A stretch of DNA of 64,000 nucleotides, taken from Sulfobacillus thermotolerans. Lineage in GTDB: Bacteria; Bacillota; Sulfobacillia; Sulfobacillales; Sulfobacillaceae. Made by a program: the position numbers and the translations under genes. Positions 49,447-58,212 of the stretch are shown piece after piece (the first letter of the stretch is position 1; every line of letters starts with the position of its first letter). The stretch lies in NCBI GenBank assembly GCA_002951815.1, contig CP019454.1:806001-870000 (forward strand), given 5' to 3'. Below the pieces are notes generated by a model. The model saw only the letters and a list, made by a program, of their open reading frames with translations, was not told the origin of the DNA and made no database searches.

Positions 49447-49470
49447 ACGGCCTTGTCAGGCCGTTTTTTT
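49447..49470 (+). terminator. Rho-independent terminator of tRNA-Leu
   Basis: 7-bp stem ACGGCCT / AGGCCGT with a 4-base loop and seven Ts. Confidence 0.9.
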
Positions 49471-49481
49471 ATTTTTCATAA

Positions 49482-49508
49482 AGCCCTCAGACTGTAAGGT
49501 CTGGGGGC
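49482..49508 (-). terminator. Hairpin downstream of the convergent alpha/beta hydrolase
   Basis: 11-bp stem with one G-T pair (AGCCCTCAGAC / GTCTGGGGGCT), 13 bases past the hydrolase stop on the minus strand, followed there by TTATGAAAAA. Confidence 0.55.
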
Positions 49509-49521
49509 TATGTATATAGAA

Positions 49522-50205
49522 TTACAGAGGCAATGTCTCATATATAGACCGCATAATGGCATTGAACGTGTCCGGAGATTCAAGCATCATGAGGTGGCCT
49601 GCCTTAGGGATGGTATAAACCGGCAGCTGAGGCCAGATGCTTAAAAACTCTTGAGATAAGCTCTCTGGCGTCATTCGGTCCTCTGCCCCGCGAATCAGAA
49701 ATGCGGGACCGTGGTAGGTATGAAGACGACTACGTACATCGAAAAGACTGCAGGCTGTCATTTCATGCAGAATACGATCCGGAGAAATTTGGCGTAGTAG
49801 GCGTAAATTCGCCTCATAAAGTGCCGGATCAAACTGCCGTGCAAGAGACCAACGAGCAATATTGGCTGTCGCGGCATCGGGATCGACGGCCAGTTTGTTT
49901 AACAGATCAGGATTCACAGGGAGCCTAGGACCAGTTCCTACCAAGACCAACGCTGCCACCTTGTCAGGAACTAATAATGCGAGCGTCTGGGCGATAGCGC
50001 CTCCCATGGAATGACCAACGAGAACGGCGGGTTCGTGAATTTGCGGCACAATCCAATCTGCGAGGGCAGCAATCAAATGATCCGGCAATATTTGGGGTTT
50101 CGCGGGCAAATTGAGAAACATCGTGGGCCAAGGCAATCGGTGTTGACGAGACCACGTGTGTGCGGTCGAACCGGCTCCATGAATAAAAATCCACGGCTGT
50201 GGCAA
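49522..50205 (-). CDS. Alpha/beta hydrolase
   Basis: 227 residues, small esterase/lipase-type hydrolase. Oxyanion loop FIHGAGSTAHTW, nucleophile elbow VGHSMGGAIAQ, acid in IRGAEDRMTP and His in AGHLMMLESP; all four are present. Cytoplasmic. TTG start seven bases after GAGGAGG. Divergent from polA; the 174 bases between hold both control regions. The natural substrate cannot be inferred. Confidence 0.85.
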   Translation of the reverse strand: MPQPWIFIHGAGSTAHTWSRQHRLPWPTMFLNLPAKPQILPDHLIAALADWIVPQIHEPAVLVGHSMGGAIAQTLALLVPDKVAALVLVGTGPRLPVNPDLLNKLAVDPDAATANIARWSLARQFDPALYEANLRLLRQISPDRILHEMTACSLFDVRSRLHTYHGPAFLIRGAEDRMTPESLSQEFLSIWPQLPVYTIPKAGHLMMLESPDTFNAIMRSIYETLPL

Positions 50206-50379
50206 AAGTAGACCTCCTCGCCTCGTATGGCGTATGAGATAGGTTTGTGAGCGTAGTCGATATCAGTTACTATAGTATAGATCACTTTTTGCGAAGATGC
50301 CGAAGTGCTGAGAATAGACCGCTACACTTGTGGCAGCCAATCTTTCGGGGATTTTTAGTGAAGGAGCCCACATAATTCC

Positions 50380-52935
50380 ATGCCTACGCAACTACTCATA
50401 GATGGCCATAGCCTTCTTTTTCGAGCATATCATGCGCTTTCAGCTCAAAATTTGCAGGCGGCGGACGGAACGCCGACGGGTGCAATTCATGGGTTTTTGG
50501 CGATGGTGCTCAAAGTTATTGGTCAAGAACATCCGGACCGGGTGATTATTGCCTATGATGGTCCCCACAAGACCTTTCGCCACGCGCAATATGCTGAGTA
50601 CAAGGGAACGCGTAAAGAAGCTCCCGACGACTTTCGCGTTCAAGTTCCTTTAGCGCTGGAAATTGCCAGTCACCTCGGGATTCCTACGATTATGGTTGAT
50701 GGCTACGAGGCGGACGATGTGATTGGTACGTTGTCCGACATGGGGCGTGCACGCCATTACCGTACCTTGATTGTGACGGGAGACCGCGATTTGTTGCAAC
50801 TCGTGGATGATGATACCACGGTGCTTCTGACGTCACGAACAGGCATTAGTGATATGGATCGCATGGACGCTCAAAAAGTGGAGGAAAAATTGGGCGTGGC
50901 CCCGGTGCAAGTGCCTGATTTGAAAGGGCTCATGGGGGATAGCTCAGACAATATACCGGGAGTCAAAGGGATTGGAGAGCAGTCGGCGCGGGAATTAATT
51001 CGCCGGTATGGATCCGTGGACAACCTTTTAGAACATGTGGATACACTGGATAACACGCGGTGGATAAAGGCACTTAAGGGCCACGAAGAGGATGCCCGAA
51101 CGAGTCGAGATTTAGCGACCATTATCCGCGATGTTCCCCTTCAGTGGCCTGACGTGGCAGAACCCTTTACGCCTGCGCCCGATGCCCACGCGTCAGAACT
51201 GCTCAACCGTCTAGCGCTACATGCTATAGAAAGACGGTTAGGCCAGGCGCCGCGTTCGGCGGACGAGGTGGCCACCGCCGCAGAGCAGACAGTCCCGCAT
51301 GCGGTAACCCGGCATCAAGAGCGGGTCTTGTGGAGCCAATTAGCTGCCAATCCAAAATATTTGGTGGTGCATAGCGACGACACCGGCATTTGGGTTATGG
51401 ACCCTGAAGGGCATATGGCCCCGTGGCAAAATGAGCCGTGGCCCGATGTGCCATTATGGACATGGGATAGTAAGGCGCTCTATCATAAAATCCGGGCCTT
51501 AGGTGAAAGGTGTCCAGACTTTGCCGAAGATGGGCAACTGCAGGCGTATTTGCTCGATGCGGAACGTGGCCACTATGACTTGGCGTCTGTGGCTCAGAGC
51601 CAGGATATTGTGCCTCCCCGGTCGACAGAAGAGGTGTTAGCGGTAGCAGAGACTTTGATTGCCAAGCAACGACAAGCGGTGGCAGCGCAAGGATTGGACG
51701 ATCTCTACCGGCGCATCGAAGTGCCTTTAAGCCGCGTCTTGGCAGACATGGAATCTGTGGGGATGCGGGTAGACCGCCAGCAACTGGCGTTATTAGGGCA
51801 AGAACTAGATGGGTCTTTGGTTCAGATCCAAGCCGACATCTACCAGTTAGCCGGCACGGAGTTTAACATTAATTCTCCACAGCAGTTGGGTGAAGTTCTC
51901 TTTGGCAAGCTGGGATTGCCCAGCACTAAAAAGACGAAATCGGGAAGTTATGCCACGGACGCGGATACGTTGGAAAAGATAGCGCCGTTGCATCCGGTGG
52001 TGGAACACGTTTTGCTGTACCGTCAGTTGATGAAAATCAAGGGCACGTATGTCGATGGGTTATTACCGTTAATTGGCTCTGACGAGCGAGTACACACTAC
52101 CTTTCACCAAACCGGCACGGCCACGGGACGTTTGTCGTCTAGTGATCCCAACTTGCAAAATATTCCGGTGCGGCTACCGCTAGGGCGGCGTGTGCGCAGT
52201 GTATTTGTGCCCAGTCCTCACCGCATTTTAATAGCGGCCGACTATTCTCAAATTGAGTTGCGTCTTTTGGCCCATCTATCGGGCGATGAACATCTTATCG
52301 AGGCTTTTTGGCATGGTGAAGATATTCATCGCCGGACGGCAGCCGAAATCTTTAACATACCGTTTGATGAGGTCGATAGTACCTGGCGCAGTCGAGCCAA
52401 AGCGGTCAATTTTGGTATTGTGTACGGCATTTCTGATTTCGGGTTGGCTCGCGATACTGGAGTCAGTCAACGAGAAGCTAAAGATTATATTGCGCGGTAC
52501 TTTGCGCGCTATCCTAAGCTGAAAGAGTACTTTGACCGTGTCATCGAATCGGCGCGGGAGGAGGGATTGGTCCGCACCATTATGGGACGTATCCGCCCTC
52601 TTCGCGATATTCATTCCAAAAATCGCGCGCGGCGCCAGTATGCCGAGCGTATGGCGATGAATACAGCCATTCAGGGAAGTGCCGCTGACTTAATTAAGAT
52701 TGCGATGGTGAACTTGGGGAAACGCCTGCGCCAAGAGTCGTTTCAAAGCCAATTGGTACTGCAGGTGCATGATGAACTCATCTGGGACGCAACGGAAGAA
52801 GAAAAGTATTCTCTGGCGCGGTTGGCGAAAGAGTATATGACGAGCGCTATGCAGCTGAAAGTGCCTTTGGAAGTAGAATTTAAGCAGGGAACAACATGGG
52901 AAAGTATGACGTCATGGGAGATTCCTGATGCCTGA
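50380..52935 (+). CDS. polA: DNA polymerase I
   Basis: 851 residues. The 5' nuclease domain (about 1-290: LLIDGHSLLFRAYHAL, DGYEADDVIGTLS, VTGDRDLLQLV, LMGDSSDNIPGVKGIG) is complete. The middle 3'-5' exonuclease-like domain (about 300-460) has lost the Asp-x-Glu metal pair (YLVVHSDDTGIWVMDP instead), so proofreading should be absent, as in Bacillus and Thermus PolA. The polymerase domain has motif A DYSQIELRLLAHLSGD, motif B RSRAKAVNFGIVYG and motif C QVHDELIWD. It fills gaps in repair and removes RNA primers. AAGGAG lies 13 bases before ATG. mutM overlaps its end by 8 bases. Confidence 0.97.
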   Translation: MPTQLLIDGHSLLFRAYHALSAQNLQAADGTPTGAIHGFLAMVLKVIGQEHPDRVIIAYDGPHKTFRHAQYAEYKGTRKEAPDDFRVQVPLALEIASHLGIPTIMVDGYEADDVIGTLSDMGRARHYRTLIVTGDRDLLQLVDDDTTVLLTSRTGISDMDRMDAQKVEEKLGVAPVQVPDLKGLMGDSSDNIPGVKGIGEQSARELIRRYGSVDNLLEHVDTLDNTRWIKALKGHEEDARTSRDLATIIRDVPLQWPDVAEPFTPAPDAHASELLNRLALHAIERRLGQAPRSADEVATAAEQTVPHAVTRHQERVLWSQLAANPKYLVVHSDDTGIWVMDPEGHMAPWQNEPWPDVPLWTWDSKALYHKIRALGERCPDFAEDGQLQAYLLDAERGHYDLASVAQSQDIVPPRSTEEVLAVAETLIAKQRQAVAAQGLDDLYRRIEVPLSRVLADMESVGMRVDRQQLALLGQELDGSLVQIQADIYQLAGTEFNINSPQQLGEVLFGKLGLPSTKKTKSGSYATDADTLEKIAPLHPVVEHVLLYRQLMKIKGTYVDGLLPLIGSDERVHTTFHQTGTATGRLSSSDPNLQNIPVRLPLGRRVRSVFVPSPHRILIAADYSQIELRLLAHLSGDEHLIEAFWHGEDIHRRTAAEIFNIPFDEVDSTWRSRAKAVNFGIVYGISDFGLARDTGVSQREAKDYIARYFARYPKLKEYFDRVIESAREEGLVRTIMGRIRPLRDIHSKNRARRQYAERMAMNTAIQGSAADLIKIAMVNLGKRLRQESFQSQLVLQVHDELIWDATEEEKYSLARLAKEYMTSAMQLKVPLEVEFKQGTTWESMTSWEIPDA

Positions 52936-53743
52936 GTTGCCAGAGGTCGAAACAATTCGCTTCTATTTAACCGAGACGGTATTAGGCCAACGGGTTAATA
53001 CGGTCAAGCATTTAGACCAACGCATGGTGAAAACTGGCTCAGCCAGCGCAGAGGAAATCACTCGTCGTTTGCCGGGGCGCATGGTAAAATCCATAAAGCG
53101 GCGGGGCAAGTTTCTTTTCCTTGAGTGGGATACCCAAGATCATTTGCTGGTGCATCTCGGGATGTCGGGGCGCTTAATTTGGATCCCCGAAAGTGCACCA
53201 TGGGTAACCCATACACATATGGTGTTGGGCTTTCGAGATTTTGACCTGCGCTTGAGTGACCCACGGCGTTTTGGGCGAATTGGGTGGCTCCCAGCGGGCG
53301 AGGAGCCCGGGGCGCAATTGGGCGTTGAGCCTCTTGGCCGGCGGTTGACCCGTCAATTTCTCGCCCAAAAGCTTAAAGGGCGCTCTGCGCCGATAAAAGC
53401 TCTACTGCTCGATCAGCGGATTATTGCGGGATTGGGCAACATTTATGTGGATGAATCGTTGTTTCAGGCTCGCATTAGACCGGATCGCCCAGGCAGCAGT
53501 TTGACCCCTGCCGAGATCACGCGAATGATTCGTGCAATTCGGGCGGTCCTGAAACAGGCTATTATGCACCGCGGCACAACATTTTCCGATTATGTCGACG
53601 CCCTAGGACATCCTGGTGAAAACCAGGCCTATCTCTGGGTCTATGGGCGCAGTGGGCAGGAATGCCGCCGTTGCGGTCATCTTTTGGCACAGCAGGTTAT
53701 TGCGGGCCGCACGAGCCACTTTTGTGGGCACTGTCAATCATGA
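52928..53743 (+). CDS. mutM: Formamidopyrimidine-DNA glycosylase
   Basis: 271 residues. Removes 8-oxoguanine and related lesions from DNA. N-terminal PELPEVETIR gives the catalytic Pro/Glu, and the helix-two-turn-helix segment LLLDQRIIAGLGNIYVDESL follows. The C-terminal zinc finger has Cys pairs in ECRRCGH and FCGHC. All expected residues are present. Overlaps polA by 8 bases, forming a repair unit. Confidence 0.97.
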   Translation: MPELPEVETIRFYLTETVLGQRVNTVKHLDQRMVKTGSASAEEITRRLPGRMVKSIKRRGKFLFLEWDTQDHLLVHLGMSGRLIWIPESAPWVTHTHMVLGFRDFDLRLSDPRRFGRIGWLPAGEEPGAQLGVEPLGRRLTRQFLAQKLKGRSAPIKALLLDQRIIAGLGNIYVDESLFQARIRPDRPGSSLTPAEITRMIRAIRAVLKQAIMHRGTTFSDYVDALGHPGENQAYLWVYGRSGQECRRCGHLLAQQVIAGRTSHFCGHCQS

Positions 53744-53765
53744 GACGGATGAGGAGGAATTTTTC

Positions 53766-53960
53766 TTGCAACATCTGACATTTGGGGTGGATTCGTTAAC
53801 GGAGGCCCAGAATTTGAAAAATATCTTGTGGGACTCGTATCAGGTTCGGGGAGAAGTTGAGATAATTCCTCAAGAACACGACAAATACCGTGTGAATGTC
53901 ATTTCAGAAAAGGATTTAACGCCATCGCAGTTGGAAAAACTGCCTGGGAAACAAGGCTGA
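53766..53960 (+). CDS. Small soluble protein of unknown function
   Basis: 64 residues from TTG 53766, chosen because GAGGAGG lies eight bases upstream and an earlier in-frame ATG is inside mutM. Sequence begins MQHLTFGVDSLTEAQNLKNI, is acidic overall, and suggests a single beta-alpha-beta unit (VRGEVEIIPQEHDKYRVNVI). The stop overlaps the next start as TGATG. No family recognised. Confidence 0.6.
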   Translation: MQHLTFGVDSLTEAQNLKNILWDSYQVRGEVEIIPQEHDKYRVNVISEKDLTPSQLEKLPGKQG

Positions 53961-55228
53961 TGCGGGGGCGGATATGGCCATGGTTGTTGCTGGTACTGGC
54001 CTTTCTACCGGCGCTGCTGATTCAACGACCGCAGGAAAGACTCGCGCCGGTAACGAGTCATGTTTTTACCGAAGTGATTTTTCAAAGTCCCGGTAATGTT
54101 GATCCTGCTTTAGCGTCGTCGCCTGCCGATTGGCAGGTGGCAAGCAATGTATTTCAAACGTTGCTGACGGTGTCTCCTACGGGACGCCTTGAGCCAGGGC
54201 TAGCTAGCGCTGTCAGTTATCAAGGCAATACGGTGAACATTGAACTGCGTCCCGCCCGCTTATCCAATGGCCGACGCATAACAGCCGACCTTGTCGCGGA
54301 GGCCCTCGTCAGGCCTTTGGTAGCCCCTGTGAATTCATCGGCGGCGCAACATCTATTGGCCGAGGTGGTTGGGACCAACCGATTTGAACATGGACAAGCT
54401 CATTATGTTCAAGGGATTGCGGTCAACGGGCCCTTAAGTCTGCAATTAACCTTAAAAAAGCCGGTGACGACGACATTCTTACAAAATTTGGCGAATCCGG
54501 TTCTGGCTATCGTTCCGGTATCGGATCAAAGCCAGGGCGGCCAAAATTGGCAGTTCACCAATTTGATTGGCACGGGTGGCTACGCCCTGACGCAATGGAC
54601 TCCAGGGGATCATTTGAGTTTTTCTAAGGTTTCGGGCTCTGGGCCGCAGGCGGTCAATCTCGAGGTCTATTCCCAGCTGAATCAGGCCTTACTAGCGTAT
54701 CAGAATGGCTTGGTCAATGCGGTGCCGATTGCTCCAACGGCCCTATCCCGTCTAACCCGGCGAGAATTAACACATGTGCAGGCGTTAACTCAGCCGGGGG
54801 TTGTGACCTTGTACATCAATGGGCATCAGTCCACGGCGGCCATGTCCCGTATTAATATCAAGCATTGGGTCCACAACGCGTTCCGAGGTTTGCTGCCGCC
54901 ATTATCACCATCAACTCGCCTCTCATCTCACGGGCAGGGGCCATTTGTTGTATGGGTAGACCGGACAGATTCCCAAGCGGTCCAATTAGCCCAATCATTG
55001 GTGACGTTGTCGCGAGGACGCATTGCCATACAGCAGACGACGGCGGCTCATTTGGCTACGGTAGCGAAAAATGGACAAATCGGAGCGTATATTGGGCAGC
55101 ATCGCTGGTTTACTCACGGAACATCTGTAGAATTGGTAAAGCGTCGCTCTTTTTGGCTCTTTTCCCAATCGATGCCCCATGCGGAGGTATTGTCTCATCA
55201 AGTATTGTCGTGGCATTCTGTTCCGTAA
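53960..55228 (+). CDS. Family-5-like extracellular solute-binding protein without permease genes
   Basis: 422 residues. One N-terminal hydrophobic segment (WPWLLLVLAFLPALLI) acts as membrane anchor or uncleaved signal; there is no lipobox Cys. The body follows the peptide/nickel-binding SBP family 5 pattern: PGNVDPALASSPADWQVASN, VFQTLLTVSPTGRLEPGLA, LSNGRRITADLVAEALVRPL, and LIGTGGYALTQWTPGDHLSF. It is about 100 residues shorter than typical OppA-type proteins. No ABC permease or ATPase is adjacent; instead it is embedded between mutM and coaE. It may be a lone sensor or scavenging receptor; ligand unknown. Confidence 0.7.
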   Translation: MRGRIWPWLLLVLAFLPALLIQRPQERLAPVTSHVFTEVIFQSPGNVDPALASSPADWQVASNVFQTLLTVSPTGRLEPGLASAVSYQGNTVNIELRPARLSNGRRITADLVAEALVRPLVAPVNSSAAQHLLAEVVGTNRFEHGQAHYVQGIAVNGPLSLQLTLKKPVTTTFLQNLANPVLAIVPVSDQSQGGQNWQFTNLIGTGGYALTQWTPGDHLSFSKVSGSGPQAVNLEVYSQLNQALLAYQNGLVNAVPIAPTALSRLTRRELTHVQALTQPGVVTLYINGHQSTAAMSRINIKHWVHNAFRGLLPPLSPSTRLSSHGQGPFVVWVDRTDSQAVQLAQSLVTLSRGRIAIQQTTAAHLATVAKNGQIGAYIGQHRWFTHGTSVELVKRRSFWLFSQSMPHAEVLSHQVLSWHSVP

Positions 55229-55272
55229 AGACCGACCATATGGTAAGGGTGAGACAGGCTGGAGGTGATGAC

Positions 55273-55872
55273 ATGCGTGTCGTGGGGCTAACAGGGGGCA
55301 TCGGCAGTGGAAAATCAGAGGTCAGCCGGATATTGAAAGAGTTGGGGGCACCTGTCATTGATGCGGATGCGTTAACACACCAGTGTCAAAGGCGAGGCCA
55401 GCTGGTGTGGCGTGCGGTGTGGGATCGTTACGGGTGGGGTATTCTGGGACCGGATGGCGAACTTTTACGTCGGAAGTTGGGTCACATCATTTTTCATGAG
55501 GCTTCTGAACGTGAAGCATTGAATCGTATCGTTCATCCGGCCGTGAAGCGGCAAATTCAGGAGAGGCTTGCGGAGCTTGAAAGGCAAGGCTCCAAGGTTG
55601 TAGTCTTGGATATTCCGTTATTAATTGAAGGAGAATGGCGAACCCAGGTGGACGAGATCTGGGTTGTATATTCTGATCCGCATCAGCAACTTGCTCGGGT
55701 GATGGCACGGGATCATATTGGCCCGGATGAAGCGCGGCGACGTATTGCCGCACAAATGCCGTTAGCGGAGAAAGTTCAATATGCCGATCATGTAATTGAC
55801 AACCAAGGAACGTTGTTGTCTTTAAGGGAACAGGTGACGCAACTATGGCGCAACGCACACACTATCGCCTAA
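55273..55872 (+). CDS. coaE: Dephospho-CoA kinase
   Basis: 199 residues from ATG 55273, six bases after GGAGGTG; upstream in-frame ATGs lie in the preceding gene. Final step of coenzyme A synthesis. P-loop LTGGIGSGKSEVSRIL, APVIDADALTHQ with the catalytic Asp, VVVLDIPLLIEG, and the lid arginines in DEARRRIAAQMP. Polymerase-glycosylase-CoaE clustering (polA-mutM-coaE) is common in Firmicutes. Confidence 0.95.
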   Translation: MRVVGLTGGIGSGKSEVSRILKELGAPVIDADALTHQCQRRGQLVWRAVWDRYGWGILGPDGELLRRKLGHIIFHEASEREALNRIVHPAVKRQIQERLAELERQGSKVVVLDIPLLIEGEWRTQVDEIWVVYSDPHQQLARVMARDHIGPDEARRRIAAQMPLAEKVQYADHVIDNQGTLLSLREQVTQLWRNAHTIA

Positions 55873-56486
55873 ATCCCAAGCGCAGCGCGGGTTTGTGGCT
55901 GCTGGTGATCATTTTCATGATTTTTGGCGCGTACCATTATGTAGCTCCGCTCCCCTACCGAGCGATTGTGTGGAAAGAGGCGCGCGCCCATTCGGTTAGT
56001 CCTTATTTGGTCGCTGCCGTTATTCGGGTTGAGAGTAGCTACCGTCCTGATGCCGTCAGCGCAAAAGGCGCGGTGGGGCTCATGCAGTTAATGCCTGCGA
56101 CGGCGCAGTGGGCTAGCCAAAAAGCGGATAAGCGCTCGATTAAAACACAAGACTTGAACAATCCGGCACTCAATATCCACCTCGGCACATGGTACCTTAG
56201 CCAGTTGCTGGGCAATTTTTATGGGAATCCCGTTCTTGGATTAGCGGCATATAACGCGGGAGGACGCAATGTCGCACGGTGGATAGCAGAGGGGAGATTG
56301 CAGCCGACATCCACCACTTCAGATCAAATCCCCTTTCCAGAAACCAAGAATTTTGTGACCCGCGTGCTCTTTTATGAAAAAGTCTATCATTTTCTCTACG
56401 GGGCGTTTCCGGCGATGCAGCCACCATTATCACGCGACCTCGCAGAGGGTCTAAAAGTCTGGCATCAGATTATGGGGCGTGAATGA
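55845..56486 (+). CDS. Membrane-anchored lytic transglycosylase (SLT domain)
   Basis: 213 residues. One N-terminal membrane helix (about 16-34) and an SLT domain: catalytic Glu in AAVIRVESSYRPDAVS, then GAVGLMQLMPATAQWA, NIHLGTWYLSQLL and GLAAYNAGGRNVARW. Cleaves peptidoglycan between MurNAc and GlcNAc outside the membrane. Overlaps coaE by 28 bases and the downstream spore-protein gene by an ATGA. Confidence 0.92.
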   Translation: MAQRTHYRLNPKRSAGLWLLVIIFMIFGAYHYVAPLPYRAIVWKEARAHSVSPYLVAAVIRVESSYRPDAVSAKGAVGLMQLMPATAQWASQKADKRSIKTQDLNNPALNIHLGTWYLSQLLGNFYGNPVLGLAAYNAGGRNVARWIAEGRLQPTSTTSDQIPFPETKNFVTRVLFYEKVYHFLYGAFPAMQPPLSRDLAEGLKVWHQIMGRE

Positions 56487-56692
56487 AAACACGCGCAGAA
56501 GCCACACTAGTTGTGGGGGGTGGTATCTTGGCAAAAATCTTGTCCGAGGCCACAAAAATGAAATTGAGTGAACGGTTGGGTGTCGATGACATTGTTCGCC
56601 GTGAAGGATGGGGTGCCGTACCGGCACGCGAATGCGGCAATTTGGTCCGCGAAGCCATCCGCATGGCGGAGGAACAGCTTCAGCATCAATAG
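56483..56692 (+). CDS. Divergent alpha/beta-type SASP-like protein
   Basis: 69 residues. The second half matches the spore protein core: KMKLSERLGVDDIVRREGWG, VPARECGNLVREAIRMAEEQ. The first half (RAEATLVVGGGILAKILSEA) departs from the family and the usual cleavage site is not obvious, so it may have a specialised role or resist germination protease. It starts as ATGA overlap with the lytic transglycosylase. Fusion to a transglycosylase operon, rather than a standalone sigma-G unit, is unusual. Confidence 0.75.
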   Translation: MKTRAEATLVVGGGILAKILSEATKMKLSERLGVDDIVRREGWGAVPARECGNLVREAIRMAEEQLQHQ

Positions 56693-56696
56693 AGCC

Positions 56697-56728
56697 CCAT
56701 GAGGACGGCCTAGGCCGTCCTCATTTTG
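56697..56728. terminator. Palindromic terminator between SASP-like gene and hom
   Basis: TGAGGACGGCC TA GGCCGTCCTCA, an 11-bp perfect palindrome arm each side, followed by TTTTGCG on plus. It overlaps the last codons of the convergent hom gene. Confidence 0.7.
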
Positions 56729-57842
56729 CGCGGTATCGGTATTGGATGATGCTAGGGTCCTCCGGTAACTTGTGGGGAGCGACAATAAAGCCTGGGCCGC
56801 TGCGCAGGGCATCTGCGATGTGCGGTAAAGGCTTGTCAGGGTTGTCCATGAAGATGAAATAGGCATCATCAACATTTTCCGCATAGGATGGCGAAAAAAA
56901 GAGCGGATTACGGTCGGGAACGGACATACGGATCCGTTGAATATCGGCGACAATGCTAGTGGCCGTGGCAATCCCACCCGCTCCTGGCCCTTCAATCCAG
57001 GTCCAGCCAGCTTCTGACAGAAAGCCAATCGCATTCTGTGAGCCATGCAATTGGAGATAGCGGTGGTCCTGAGGATAGACAGTGGGGGCTACCACAAACC
57101 CAATGCTCCCAGGGTGGCGTTCAGCGCGTGCGACAAGCCGCATGCCAAAGCCCATTTGGCGCAGGCGCGTCAGATGCTCGGCGTCAATCTGACGGATCCC
57201 TTCTACGAAGCCTTCTTCCGCATCAACCCAGGCATGAAAGGCTAACCCCGCTAGAATCGTCAGCTTGCGGGCACTATCCCAGCCATCAACATCGGCTGAC
57301 GGATCTTGTTCGGCAAATCCTAGGGCTTGAGCGCGCTCTAGTGCATGGTGATATGACATGCCTTGGTCCATTTGGTCAAGGATAAAATTGGTCGTGCCGT
57401 TCACAACGCCTTCGACAACGTGAATGGGTACGGTGCTTAAGTGCTGTGACAACGCATCAAGTACTGGAATGCCGCCTCCAACACTGGCCTCAAATAGGAA
57501 ATTTTGTCGGGCTTCTCGAGCACGACTCATCAATTCTGGACCATAACGGGCCACAACGGCTTTGTTTGCGGTCACAACGGATTTGCGTTGTCCCAACGCT
57601 GCGACAATAAGGTCGTAGGCAGGATGAAGGCCACCCATGACCTCTACGATGACGTCAATATCCGGATCGGACAAAATGTCGTCGGGATTAGAGGTAAAGG
57701 GGACAGCATACTTTCCCTGATAGTTTTCAGGATGACGTACAAGGGCTTTTGCGACATGGAGTCCTTCCCGTCTGTTGACCACGTCCAGCACGCCCTGACC
57801 TACGGTGCCAAACCCCAATAATCCAATCTGTGTGTTTTCCAT
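56721..57842 (-). CDS. hom: Homoserine dehydrogenase, short form without ACT domain
   Basis: 373 residues from ATG 57842. NAD(P)-binding IGLLGFGTVGQGVLDV, SVVTANKAVVARYGPEL, FEASVGGGIPVLDAL, and the substrate loop NGTTNFILDQM with AQALGFAEQDPSADVDGWDS carrying the catalytic Asp/Lys region. Reduces aspartate semialdehyde to homoserine for threonine and methionine. The chain ends after the catalytic domain, so the threonine-binding ACT tail found in many Firmicutes is missing; feedback control would differ. AAGGAA just upstream. No T-box or riboswitch recognised in the leader. Confidence 0.92.
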   Translation of the reverse strand: MENTQIGLLGFGTVGQGVLDVVNRREGLHVAKALVRHPENYQGKYAVPFTSNPDDILSDPDIDVIVEVMGGLHPAYDLIVAALGQRKSVVTANKAVVARYGPELMSRAREARQNFLFEASVGGGIPVLDALSQHLSTVPIHVVEGVVNGTTNFILDQMDQGMSYHHALERAQALGFAEQDPSADVDGWDSARKLTILAGLAFHAWVDAEEGFVEGIRQIDAEHLTRLRQMGFGMRLVARAERHPGSIGFVVAPTVYPQDHRYLQLHGSQNAIGFLSEAGWTWIEGPGAGGIATATSIVADIQRIRMSVPDRNPLFFSPSYAENVDDAYFIFMDNPDKPLPHIADALRSGPGFIVAPHKLPEDPSIIQYRYRAK

Positions 57843-58212
57843 AATTCCTTGGCGGAGGGCTTGCACCGCCTTCCTCCCTTCTCACGCATTGCAACGGTAG
57901 GGATACTCCTATCCGTCTTGGCGTTGAACGACACGGCAGTATTTGCACGGTTATGTTGCGAACGTCGTGGTAGTAGCCTTCACACAAGCGTCATTGGCAC
58001 AGAGGGATAGTAGACCCTGTTTTACCTTGAGCTTCATGTGCGCATGGCATGCGGCAAAGACTGCTTGTCTTCCTCATAGTGTGCCACAACTTGGCGGATT
58101 GTGCACAAAATGCACGAGATAACATTCTTGGGAAAGGGTGGCAATGCGTGGCGAGGAGTGGAAACCCTACGTCTGGGGCAAGATACCGTCAAATAGGGAG
58201 GGATTAAAACTT
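57843..58212. other. Intergenic region between hom and the VanW gene
   Basis: 370 bases between divergent genes. Short frames exist but none has a ribosome site plus recognisable product. An imperfect GTGCA-N4-TGCAC palindrome lies near 58101. No riboswitch class was identified. Confidence 0.4.

Noticed and set aside
57843-58212. T-box, lysine or SAM riboswitch, or a zinc-ribbon mini-gene, upstream of hom
   Set aside because: A CKYC...YRCNA-like reading appears on the minus strand but is bounded and broken by stops without a start; no riboswitch consensus was recognised.
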